Assembly (NCBI GenBank): GCA_030536675.1
Contig: JAUNPM010000035.1
Location: 1-10,793 of the forward strand
Source of the DNA: Clostridia bacterium
Lineage (GTDB): Bacteria > Bacillota > Clostridia > Lachnospirales > CAG-274
Direction: 5' to 3'
Length of the DNA: 10,793 nt
Shown: positions 1 through 7,086 of the stretch, piece by piece
Position numbering within the stretch: position 1 is the stretch's first letter
Layout: each line of letters begins with the position of its first letter
Position numbers and translations under genes: made by a program
Notes under the pieces: generated by a model
The model's input: the letters and a program-made list of their open reading frames with translations, nothing else
Databases searched by the model: none
What the model was told of the DNA's origin: nothing

Positions 1-45
1 CACGCTTTCAAGGAGAGCTTCCAAAAACACCTCATTAAATCTCAA
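1..45 (-). CDS. N-terminal fragment of an unidentified protein, possibly a putative manganese transporter
   Basis: Only about 15 codons are inside the window, reading M(TTG)RFNEVFLEALLESV before the edge. The frame has an in-frame stop just upstream (TAA, about 25 bases before the TTG), so the start must be TTG at 45 or GTG at 30. A weak AAGAAG lies just upstream of the TTG. The amphipathic start resembles, from memory, the N-terminus of the clostridial membrane proteins annotated as putative manganese transporters, which open with a similar 'FLEALLDSL' stretch. That identity is a guess from very few residues. The gene lies 33 bases after the valS stop on the same strand, so it may be co-transcribed with valS. 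Confidence 0.35.
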   Translation of the reverse strand, partial: MRFNEVFLEALLESV

Positions 46-78
46 AGTGCTTCTTTGAATTTTTTATTTTAACCTTAT

Positions 79-2706
79 TTATTTAAGCCTCTCTATTTGC
101 TCCTCAACACTCTTAAGCATATTACTGTATTTCTCAAGCTTAGACCTTTCTTCATTTATAACCTTTTCGGGAGCCTTTGAAACAAAGCCTTCATTTGACA
201 GCTTCTTTTCAACTCTTTCCACTTCTTTGATCAGCTTGTCCTTTTCCTTTGCAAGTCTTTCCTTTTCCTTTGCAATATCCACAAGCTCTGCAAAAGGCAT
301 ATAAATAACACCGTTGTGAATAGCTGCGGCAACTGCGTCATCACCTACGCCTTCTTTATCTGCCTGTACCTTAACATCACTTGCATAGGCAAGAGGAGCA
401 AAGAACACCTTACCCTTTTCAAATATGCTTCTTACTTCTTCATTTTCACTGACAACTATTACATTTGCCTTTTTGCTTGGAGCAACATTCATTTCAGCTC
501 TTATGTTTCTTATGGACTTTATGGCATCTTTCATAAGCTCAATTGCCTTTTCATCGTCCTTAAAGTCAAGCTCACTCGTGTATTCGGGCCACTTTGAATA
601 CATAATGGTTTCTTCCTCGCTCTGAACAGATGTAAATATTTCTTCTGTTACAAAAGGCATAAATGGGTGCAGCATTTTAAGCGCATTTATAAGAACAGTT
701 TTTAATGTATAAAGCGCTGCGTTTCTTGTAGGATCTTCCTTGTCATAAAGTCTTGGCTTAACCATTTCAATATACCAGTCGCAGTATTCGTCCCAAATGA
801 AATCGTATACATTTTGTACGGCAATTCCAAGCTCATAGGCATCAAGATTTGCAGTTACATTTTTTGCAAGAGAATTTACCTTGCTCAATATCCACTTATC
901 AGCTGATGTAAGCTCATCTAAGCCGCACTTTGGATCTTCATCACCAATATGCATCATTACAAATCTGGAAGCATTCCACAGCTTGTTTGCAAAATTCCTG
1001 CTGTTTTCAACTCTTTCATTGTAAAATCTCATATCATTTCCCGGTGCATTTCCCGTTATAAGAGTAAGCCTTAAAGCGTCTGCCCCTGACTGCTCTATTA
1101 TTTCAAGAGGATCAATGCCGTTTCCCAAAGATTTACTCATTTTACGTCCCTGACTGTCCCTTACAAGTCCGTGAATAAGCACTGTTTTAAATGGTACCTG
1201 ACCCATTTGCTCAAGAGCTGAAAATACCATTCTCACTACCCAGAAGAAAATAATGTCATATCCCGTTACAAGCACGCTTGTAGGGTAGAAGTGCTCAAGC
1301 TCGGGAGTTTTTTCAGGCCAGCCCAAGGTTGAAAAGGGCCACAAGGCTGATGAAAACCAAGTATCAAGACAATCCTCGTCCTGAACTAAATGTGTGCCGC
1401 CGCATTTAGGGCAGCTTTCGGGCTTAGTCTTTGACACTATAACATTGCCGCAGTCGCAGTAATAAGCAGGTATTCTGTGACCCCACCAAAGCTGTCTTGA
1501 TATACACCAATCGTGTATGTCCTCAAGCCAGTGTGTGTATATTTTTCCGAACCTGTCGGGAACGAATTTCAAATCACCCTTGTAATAAGCGTCAAGAGCA
1601 GGCTTTGCAAGCTCCTCCATTTTTACAAACCACTGCTTTTTAATGAGAGGTTCAATGACAGTATGACATCTGTCGTGTGTACCGACAGCGTGATTTATGT
1701 CCTCTTTTCTTATGAAAAGTCCCATTTCATCAAGCTCTTCCACTATCTGCTTTCTTGCCTCATATCTGTCCATACCCTCAAATTTGCCGCCGTTTTTGTT
1801 TATTGTGCCGTCATCATTGAGTATATTTATTTTAGGCAAATTGTGTCTTTCACCAACCTCAAAGTCATTAGGGTCGTGAGCGGGAGTGATCTTAACAACA
1901 CCTGTACCAAATTCCATATCAACATAAGTATCCGCAATAATAGGTATCTCTCTGTCAACAAAAGGCACAACACAGGTCTTTCCCACAACATCCTTATATC
2001 TTTCATCATCAGGGTGAACAGCTATTGCAGTATCACCAAGCATTGTTTCGGGTCTTGTTGTTGCAAATTCAAGAAATCTGTCTGTTCCTTTAATAGGATA
2101 CTTAATATGCCAAAAGCCCCCCTGCTTGTCCTCGTGCTCCACCTCGGCGTCTGAAATGGTAGTCTGACAGCAAGGACACCAGTTTATAAGCTTTTCTCCC
2201 TGATAAATATATCCCTTTTCATAGAGATTGCAAAATACTGTTAAAACAGCGTCTGAAAGACCCTCGTCCATAGTAAATCTTTCTCTTTCCCAGTCACAGG
2301 AAGAACCTAATTTTTTAAGCTGATTAAGAATTGTGCCGCCGTACTCTTCTTTCCATTCCCAAGCTCTTTTAAGGAATCCCTCTCTTCCCACGTCCTCCTT
2401 TGTAAGACCTTCCTCACGCATTTTATTTACAATTTTAACTTCTGTTGAAATTGCTGCGTGATCTGTTCCGGGAAGCCAAAGGGTATTGTAGCCCTGCATT
2501 CTCTTCCATCTTATGAGTATATCCTGCATAGTTTCGTCAAGAGCGTGACCCATATGCAAATGTCCCGTAATGTTGGGAGGCGGGATCACTATTGTAAAGG
2601 GCTCCTTACTTTTATCGACTTCTGCGTGGAAATAACCCTTTTCAAGCCAGTTTTGATATATTCTCTCTTCTATTGAAGGGTCATAGCTTTTAGCCATTTC
2701 TCTCAT
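79..2706 (-). CDS. valS: Valine--tRNA ligase (ValRS)
   Basis: This cytoplasmic class I aminoacyl-tRNA synthetase charges tRNA-Val with valine using ATP. The 875 residues match the usual bacterial length. The HIGH-type motif is HMGH at residues 51-54, preceded by PPPNITG, and the KMSKS loop is at 522-526. The CP1 editing domain that clears threonyl-tRNA-Val shows TTRPETMLGDTA at about 216-227 and GTGVVKITPAHDPND at 267-281. Cysteine clusters that may bind zinc are at 177-180 and at 417/419 with 432/435. An anticodon-binding helical domain follows, then a charged C-terminal coiled coil from about 805 to 875, typical of ValRS. The start is supported by AGGAGG at 2717-2722, ten bases upstream. 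Expression is controlled by the T-box leader directly upstream. No damage or unusual feature is visible. Confidence 0.98.
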   Translation of the reverse strand: MREMAKSYDPSIEERIYQNWLEKGYFHAEVDKSKEPFTIVIPPPNITGHLHMGHALDETMQDILIRWKRMQGYNTLWLPGTDHAAISTEVKIVNKMREEGLTKEDVGREGFLKRAWEWKEEYGGTILNQLKKLGSSCDWERERFTMDEGLSDAVLTVFCNLYEKGYIYQGEKLINWCPCCQTTISDAEVEHEDKQGGFWHIKYPIKGTDRFLEFATTRPETMLGDTAIAVHPDDERYKDVVGKTCVVPFVDREIPIIADTYVDMEFGTGVVKITPAHDPNDFEVGERHNLPKINILNDDGTINKNGGKFEGMDRYEARKQIVEELDEMGLFIRKEDINHAVGTHDRCHTVIEPLIKKQWFVKMEELAKPALDAYYKGDLKFVPDRFGKIYTHWLEDIHDWCISRQLWWGHRIPAYYCDCGNVIVSKTKPESCPKCGGTHLVQDEDCLDTWFSSALWPFSTLGWPEKTPELEHFYPTSVLVTGYDIIFFWVVRMVFSALEQMGQVPFKTVLIHGLVRDSQGRKMSKSLGNGIDPLEIIEQSGADALRLTLITGNAPGNDMRFYNERVENSRNFANKLWNASRFVMMHIGDEDPKCGLDELTSADKWILSKVNSLAKNVTANLDAYELGIAVQNVYDFIWDEYCDWYIEMVKPRLYDKEDPTRNAALYTLKTVLINALKMLHPFMPFVTEEIFTSVQSEEETIMYSKWPEYTSELDFKDDEKAIELMKDAIKSIRNIRAEMNVAPSKKANVIVVSENEEVRSIFEKGKVFFAPLAYASDVKVQADKEGVGDDAVAAAIHNGVIYMPFAELVDIAKEKERLAKEKDKLIKEVERVEKKLSNEGFVSKAPEKVINEERSKLEKYSNMLKSVEEQIERLK

Positions 2707-2746
2707 TTTTTTGTTTCCTCCTGATTATGTGTATTGATTTATATAT

Positions 2747-2784
2747 AAAAAAAGATACCTTCATCACATAAGGACGAAAGTATC
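2747..2784 (-). terminator. T-box intrinsic terminator before valS
   Basis: On the minus strand GATACTTTC (2776-2784) pairs over nine positions, one of them G-U, with GAAGGTATC (2754-2762), followed by seven T residues (2747-2753). The first base of the stem overlaps the end of the conserved T-box sequence, the usual arrangement for mutually exclusive antiterminator and terminator. It may also stop transcripts arriving from the upstream whiA/HPr genes. Confidence 0.9.
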
Positions 2785-2971
2785 CGTGGTACCACCTTAA
2801 TTTCTGCAAAAGCAGACACTCAAAAGCCTTATTGCGGCAAACACCGAGCTTACTTAATTTCAGCCCAAAGACTCCAAAGCTACCTTCAATAATCCTTAAA
2901 TCAGAACACCTTTCAGCCCTTGAATGTTCCTCTCTTTGAAGTGTGATTATTTACTCCTCTTCTTCTCAGTC
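2747..2971 (-). promoter_or_regulatory. Valine T-box riboswitch leader of valS
   Basis: A T-box leader binds uncharged tRNA and lets transcription continue into valS when charged tRNA-Val is scarce. Reading the minus strand 5' to 3', visible parts are the AGTA element of the specifier loop (2952-2955), the AGAGAGG of distal Stem I (2929-2935), an apical GCTGAAAGG (2909-2917), and GAAG followed by GTA and GCTTTGGAGTC, where GTA (2881-2883) is the valine specifier codon. A small hairpin TCTGC-TTTT-GCAGA precedes the conserved T-box AAGGTGGTACCACGG (2784-2798), whose GGUG bulge pairs with the tRNA acceptor end. The terminator then follows. The 5' limit is approximate, since I see no clear promoter. 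A covariance-model scan would fix the boundaries. Confidence 0.93.
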
Positions 2972-3003
2972 CCATAAAATATTTTAAAAATTTTATTAGC
3001 TTA

Positions 3004-3246
3004 TTAACTTAAAAACTCAACAATAGCACCTAAAGCCTCTTTTTCATCTGCTCCGTCAGCACATATTGTAACATTATGACCTGTAAGAGTGCCTATAGAT
3101 ATAACACCCATTATACTTTTTAAATTAATTTCCTTATTGTCCATCATAAGCTTAAGATTGCTTGAAAATCTTCCCGCAGTCTGCACAAGCATAGGTATAG
3201 GTCTTTCTATCATACTTGAGCCTACCGTAATGTCTTTCTTAATCAT
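3004..3246 (-). CDS. HPr-family protein lacking the active-site histidine (Crh-like regulator)
   Basis: This 80-residue protein has the HPr fold pattern. The classical HPr active site reads G-(L/I/F)-H-A-R-P, whereas here it reads S-M-I-E-R-P, with Ile13 where His15 should be. It therefore should not accept phosphate from enzyme I or act as a sugar PTS carrier. The regulatory serine is intact as S44 in LKSIMGVISIG, matching Ser46 of HPr, the residue phosphorylated by HprK. In Bacillus subtilis, Crh has glutamine at position 15, keeps Ser46, lies just downstream of whiA, and serves CcpA-dependent catabolite repression. The same position and pattern suggest an equivalent role here, though this is inference. 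The start overlaps the whiA stop by eight bases, implying translational coupling, and a GGGGGA lies eight bases upstream. Annotation pipelines would likely call it simply 'HPr family phosphocarrier protein'. Confidence 0.9.
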   Translation of the reverse strand: MIKKDITVGSSMIERPIPMLVQTAGRFSSNLKLMMDNKEINLKSIMGVISIGTLTGHNVTICADGADEKEALGAIVEFLS

Positions 3247-4162
3247 TTTTAATGTCCCCCTTTAAACTTTCTGCAATTTTATGTATTTTATTTAATCTAT
3301 GATTAACACCATATTTACTGATTGGTGGTATCAGAAACTCGCCTAATTCCTTAAGGCTGCCTTCGGGATTTTCAAGTCTTGCCTCGGCAACAGCCCTAAG
3401 ATTATCGGACAAATAGTCCAAACCTCTTTTTTCTTTAATATATTGTATATCCTCAATTTGCCTTACAGCAGTATTTACAACTCTGTTTATGTTTGCCGTT
3501 TCGCAGTTTACAATTCTGTTTACATTGTTTCTTACTTCTCTTAACACTCTCAGATCTTCAAAACTCAGCAAGGCCTTATATGCAGACATTACATTAAGAA
3601 GATCCGCAATTTGTTCAGCATCCTTACAGTATATTACAAACTGCTTTTTTCTTTCCACAGACTTCATATCAACTGAAAATTCATTTATTATTTCAGCCAA
3701 ATTTTGCAAATGCTCAAAGTCACTGTCAGCAAATTCAATGTGATAATGCTTTTCGGGATCGTTTACGGAACCGCAGCACACAAAAGCCATACGAATATAT
3801 GCTCTCTTGCAGGAATTGTTTGCAATTATTTTTTTACTTATGAGAGAAGCACCCGATGGATCTGTGCTTGTTCTTATTCCCAAAGCTCTTACTATATTGT
3901 CAACACTTTTTTCATCTCTTATTATGATTTCATTGTCAATATATTTTATATTTAGCTCAAACAATTCATTTATAAGTGATACAGCAATTTGTACGACTTC
4001 TTTATTGTCATTATGTATGGCTATGAATTTATCATAGCTTTCCGTACTTACAAATCCCCATATATTTATAATTGCCGAAAGCTGTGCCAGCTTACATTTT
4101 CTGTCCTTTTCATTTCTTATATTAAGAATAAGCTCTTTTTTAACATCAGACGAAAACGACAT
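3239..4162 (-). CDS. whiA: DNA-binding protein WhiA
   Basis: WhiA is a conserved Gram-positive DNA-binding protein, a sporulation regulator in Streptomyces and a cell-division and chromosome-segregation factor in Bacillus. It joins an N-terminal fold related to LAGLIDADG homing endonucleases to a C-terminal helix-turn-helix. The C-terminal HTH signature is clear: SLKELGEFLIPPISKYGVNH, followed by RLNKIHKIAE. The N-terminus MSFSSDVKKEL matches the family. I chose ATG at 4162 (307 residues) over an in-frame GTG at 4171 because AAAGGGTG sits six bases upstream of the ATG and the family begins at this MSFSS. It lies after rapZ with a 101-base gap where yvcK/glmR is often found, and overlaps the HPr-like gene by eight bases. 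Domain assignment is firm, but its targets here cannot be read from sequence. Confidence 0.96.
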   Translation of the reverse strand: MSFSSDVKKELILNIRNEKDRKCKLAQLSAIINIWGFVSTESYDKFIAIHNDNKEVVQIAVSLINELFELNIKYIDNEIIIRDEKSVDNIVRALGIRTSTDPSGASLISKKIIANNSCKRAYIRMAFVCCGSVNDPEKHYHIEFADSDFEHLQNLAEIINEFSVDMKSVERKKQFVIYCKDAEQIADLLNVMSAYKALLSFEDLRVLREVRNNVNRIVNCETANINRVVNTAVRQIEDIQYIKEKRGLDYLSDNLRAVAEARLENPEGSLKELGEFLIPPISKYGVNHRLNKIHKIAESLKGDIKND

Positions 4163-4168
4163 ACAGCG

Positions 4169-4176
4169 CACCCTTT
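4169..4176 (-). promoter_or_regulatory. Ribosome binding site deciding the whiA start
   Basis: AAAGGGTG on the minus strand ends six bases before ATG at 4162. It overlaps the alternative upstream GTG, which makes that GTG unlikely as a start. Confidence 0.7.
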
Positions 4177-4263
4177 AACAAATATTTAACAAGCCCAAGA
4201 AAACAAAAAAAACCTCAAGCCCTTAGAAAAACATTGAAAACATACATTTATTAATTAAGTATA

Positions 4264-5136
4264 CTACCTCTTTGCGTCTTTGTCAATATCTCTGTGGGCA
4301 ATTATTACACTATGCCCTGATTTCTTAAGGCTGTTATAAAGCTCATTGGCTAATGTGACACTTCTGTGCTTTCCTCCTGTGCAGCCAATGGCAATAACTA
4401 ACTGATTTTTGCCCTCTTTTATATAATTAGGTATCAAAAATTCACATAAATCATTTAATTTATCTCTGAAAATTTTAGCTTCTTCCCATTGCATCACATA
4501 ATCCCTTACGGCAACGTCATTTCCCGTAAGAGCCTTAAGTTCGTCCACATAGAAAGGATTTGGTATAAACCTTACATCAAAAACAAGGTCAGCGTCACTT
4601 GGAATACCATATTTAAAGCCAAAGCTGAGCACGGTTATCATAAGGCTTTCAAAATGCTTTTCTTCAAGAAAAATTTCACTTAACTGTGTCCTTAACTGCC
4701 TTGTGAGCATATGAGATGTGTCTATAATGTAGTCAGCCATTTTCTTAATATTTTCAAGCTGCTTTCTTTCGCTTTTGATACCGTCAATAAGCCTTTCTCC
4801 CTTTACATTTAGAGGGTGCTGCCTCCTTGATTCCTTGTATCTTTTAAGCAAAACCTCATTTTCACTGTCAAGGTAAAGTATTTCAAAGCTCCTGTTGTCA
4901 TCGTTTTTTATTTCAGACAATAGGTTGGCAAGATCTCCGAAGAGCTTACCTCCTCTTATGTCAACGCCTATGGCAACATTGTTCATTTCCGAGTTCGGAG
5001 CAGAACACAGATCAATAAATTTAGGTATCAGACTTGGGGGCAGATTATCAACACAAAAATAACCAACGTCCTCAAGAAATTTTAAAACGGTACTTTTTCC
5101 CGCACCCGACATACCTGTAACTATAACACATCTCAT
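4264..5136 (-). CDS. rapZ: RapZ/YvcJ family nucleotide-binding protein
   Basis: This is a P-loop protein of the RapZ (YvcJ/YhbJ) family. E. coli RapZ is an RNase adaptor that senses glucosamine-6-phosphate and guides decay of the GlmZ RNA, while B. subtilis YvcJ binds and hydrolyses nucleotides and affects competence. Visible features are a Walker A loop GMSGAGKS within the first 20 residues, VDIRGG in the first half, HPLN after the ESRRQ stretch, and the conserved C-terminal block IAIGCTGGKHRSVTLANEL. The usual start MRxVIVTG falls at ATG 5136. An ATG two codons earlier (5142) is possible, since GGGAG lies just upstream of both. It is the fourth gene of the row, 79 bases after murB. The role in a clostridium, where GlmZ is not known, is uncertain. 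Confidence 0.95.
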   Translation of the reverse strand: MRCVIVTGMSGAGKSTVLKFLEDVGYFCVDNLPPSLIPKFIDLCSAPNSEMNNVAIGVDIRGGKLFGDLANLLSEIKNDDNRSFEILYLDSENEVLLKRYKESRRQHPLNVKGERLIDGIKSERKQLENIKKMADYIIDTSHMLTRQLRTQLSEIFLEEKHFESLMITVLSFGFKYGIPSDADLVFDVRFIPNPFYVDELKALTGNDVAVRDYVMQWEEAKIFRDKLNDLCEFLIPNYIKEGKNQLVIAIGCTGGKHRSVTLANELYNSLKKSGHSVIIAHRDIDKDAKR

Positions 5137-5215
5137 ACACATATCACTCCCAACTCTCTTGTATGCCTTTAATTCAAACAGCTCTTAAAGTGTTTTTTTA
5201 CTTATCTGTTTAAAT

Positions 5216-6118
5216 TTATTTTTCCCCTATTATCCTTACCTCAGGTTCAAGCCTTACTCCGAATTTTTCATATACCCTAAGGGAAACCTTATCCATAAGG
5301 CTTATAACGTCCTCAGCCGTTGCCCCGCCTTTGTTCACGACAAAGCCACAGTGCTTTTCGCTAACTTGAGCATTTCCCTGTGAAAAGCCTCTTAAGCCGC
5401 TTTCATCTATTAATTTTGCGGCAAAATACCCTTCCGGTCTTTTAAATGTGCTTCCCGCACTTGGCAGCTCCACAGGCTGTTTTGAATTTCTCTGCTCCAA
5501 AAGCTCCTTCATTTTTGACTGTATTTCTTCCATATTGCCCTTTTCAAGCTTAATTACAGCTTCAAGGACGATCATATTTTCGTCCATTATGCGGCTTCCT
5601 CTGTATCTGAAGCCGCACTCTTCATTTGAAAGGACTTGTATTTTGCCTTTGTTTATTACCCTTACGCTTTCAACTATGTCCTTCATTTCACCGCCGTAAG
5701 CACCTGCGTTCATACACACGGCGCCGCCTATAGTGCCCGGTATGCCGCTTAAGCACTCCATTCCCTTTAAAGAATGATTCATAGCTGTTTTGGCGGCAGC
5801 GGAAAGCAAAGCACCTGACTGCACTTTTAATGTATTTTCATTTACTTCCGTTTGTGAGTAATTTTTGTAAAGCTGGATAATTACTCCTCTAAAGCCCTTA
5901 TCTCTTACAAGGAGATTGCTTCCGTTTCCAATAATATAATAAGGAATTTTATTTTCCGTTACATATTTTAAAACAGCCTCAATTTCCTCGGTTTTGGACG
6001 GTGTAACAAATATGTCCGCACTTCCGCCAATTCTGAATGTAGTATGCTTATTCATAGGCTCATTTAAAACAACGTTTTCTTTTCCCGCAAGCAATTTCAG
6101 ATCCTCAGCAGCACTCAT
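5216..6118 (-). CDS. murB: UDP-N-acetylenolpyruvoylglucosamine reductase MurB
   Basis: MurB is a cytoplasmic FAD enzyme that uses NADPH to reduce UDP-GlcNAc-enolpyruvate to UDP-MurNAc, the second committed step of peptidoglycan synthesis. The 300 residues suit the short type II enzymes. The N-terminal FAD-binding part shows NKHTTFRIGGSAD (24-35), IGNGSNLLVRDKG (63-75) and GIPGTIGGAVCMNAGAYGGE (125-144). Catalytic residues expected from the family are present: Arg173 in FRYRGS, Ser223 in AGSTFKRP as the proton donor, and Glu293 in LEPEV. ATG 6118 starts three bases after the glucokinase stop, with GAGAGGAA upstream, so the two genes are surely co-transcribed. Nothing is missing. Confidence 0.98.
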   Translation of the reverse strand: MSAAEDLKLLAGKENVVLNEPMNKHTTFRIGGSADIFVTPSKTEEIEAVLKYVTENKIPYYIIGNGSNLLVRDKGFRGVIIQLYKNYSQTEVNENTLKVQSGALLSAAAKTAMNHSLKGMECLSGIPGTIGGAVCMNAGAYGGEMKDIVESVRVINKGKIQVLSNEECGFRYRGSRIMDENMIVLEAVIKLEKGNMEEIQSKMKELLEQRNSKQPVELPSAGSTFKRPEGYFAAKLIDESGLRGFSQGNAQVSEKHCGFVVNKGGATAEDVISLMDKVSLRVYEKFGVRLEPEVRIIGEK

Positions 6119-6121
6119 TTA

Positions 6122-7081
6122 TCAGATTTCCTCTCTATTGATTTTGCCAAGCATAGCAGCGCCTACAATTCCCGCATCGTTTCCCAATGTGGCAACGCAT
6201 ATTTTGGTCTTAAGCTCGCCGCCGTACACTCTTTCATTTAATATTTTTGTAATAGGCTTTATTAATTTGTCACCCTGTGCACAAACGCCCCCGCCTATTA
6301 TTATAGTCTCGGGCTGGAATATGTTTACAAGATTAACAAGACCTATTGCCACATACTTTATATACATATCTACAATACCATTTGCGACCTCGTCACCCAT
6401 ATCCGCAGCGTCAAAAACAGTTTTTGCGTCTATGAGCTTAATGTTTCCGTCTACAAGGTCGTATATTTTGCTGTTAGGGTACTTAGCCGCCGCAATTCTT
6501 CCCTCACGTCTTAAAGCCGTTGCGGAAGCATAAGCCTCCCAGCAGCCCTTTCTTCCGCAGGTACACTCTTCACCCTCTGCCACAATTACCATATGCCCGG
6601 CTTCTCCGCCGCCTCCGAAGGAGCCGTCAAAGACCTTGCCGTTAATGATTATTCCTGCACCTACTCCTGTGCCTATTGTAATATATATTATATTTTTGTT
6701 TCCGTATGCCACACCGCATACATTTTCTCCGATTGCCGCACAGTTTGCGTCATTTTCAATATAACAGGGAAGATCTATCCTCTTTTTCATTTCATCAACA
6801 ACATTCACATTGTTAAAGTTCAGATTGTTTGCATAAAGAGATATACCCTTTTTCTTATCCATTGTTCCGGGCATACCTATACCCACGGCTTCAATGTCCT
6901 TTTCGCTTACCTTAAGCTCCGTCATAAGCCTTTTTGAAAGCTCTGCCATATCGTCAATTATGTCCTCTGTTTCTCTTCCGTTCATAGTCGGTGTGGAGGC
7001 CTTCACAAGTATATTGCCGTTTTCATCGGTAATACCCGCAGATATATTTGTTCCTCCCAAATCGATACCTAAATACATCAT
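6122..7081 (-). CDS. ROK-family glucokinase
   Basis: The protein probably phosphorylates glucose (perhaps other hexoses) with ATP to feed glycolysis. Numbered from the chosen start, DLGGTN (7-12) is the N-terminal phosphate-binding loop, IENDANCAA holds the catalytic Asp (111), and GTGVGAG begins at 137. The ROK zinc site shows His163 in EAGH and CTCGRKGCWE with Cys 174, 176 and 181. A regulator of the ROK family is ruled out by the lack of an N-terminal HTH. ATG 7081 (319 residues) is preferred because AAGGGGTG lies six bases upstream; the in-frame GTG at 7090 lies within that signal. The gene begins five bases after hprK ends and is followed at once by murB. Substrate specificity within ROK kinases (glucose, mannose, ManNAc, fructose) is inferred, with glucose most likely. 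Confidence 0.93.
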   Translation of the reverse strand: MMYLGIDLGGTNISAGITDENGNILVKASTPTMNGRETEDIIDDMAELSKRLMTELKVSEKDIEAVGIGMPGTMDKKKGISLYANNLNFNNVNVVDEMKKRIDLPCYIENDANCAAIGENVCGVAYGNKNIIYITIGTGVGAGIIINGKVFDGSFGGGGEAGHMVIVAEGEECTCGRKGCWEAYASATALRREGRIAAAKYPNSKIYDLVDGNIKLIDAKTVFDAADMGDEVANGIVDMYIKYVAIGLVNLVNIFQPETIIIGGGVCAQGDKLIKPITKILNERVYGGELKTKICVATLGNDAGIVGAAMLGKINREEI

Positions 7082-7086
7082 ATTGA

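Noticed and set aside
1513..2154. Plus-strand open frame of 213 codons inside valS
   Set aside because: It is the antisense shadow of valS. The composition is that of a reversed coding strand and there is no initiation signal.
2972..3020. Promoter for the valS leader (TAAAAT near 2981-2986)
   Set aside because: No -35 hexamer is found at an acceptable distance. The region is simply very AT-rich, so no promoter is claimed.
4190..4235. Possible terminator between rapZ and whiA (CTAAGGGCTTGAGG followed by eight T on the minus strand)
   Set aside because: The T run is good, but the preceding bases form only a two- to four-pair stem with a tiny loop. I do not see a stable hairpin.
5150..5215. 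AAACAG...CTGTTT inverted repeat between murB and rapZ
   Set aside because: The arms are six bases, the loop is long and AT-rich, and no T run follows. It is probably chance.
5994..6533. Plus-strand open frame of 179 codons across the murB/glucokinase junction
   Set aside because: It is antisense to two genes with intact catalytic motifs, and the low-complexity Ser/Pro/Ile-rich product is typical of shadow frames.
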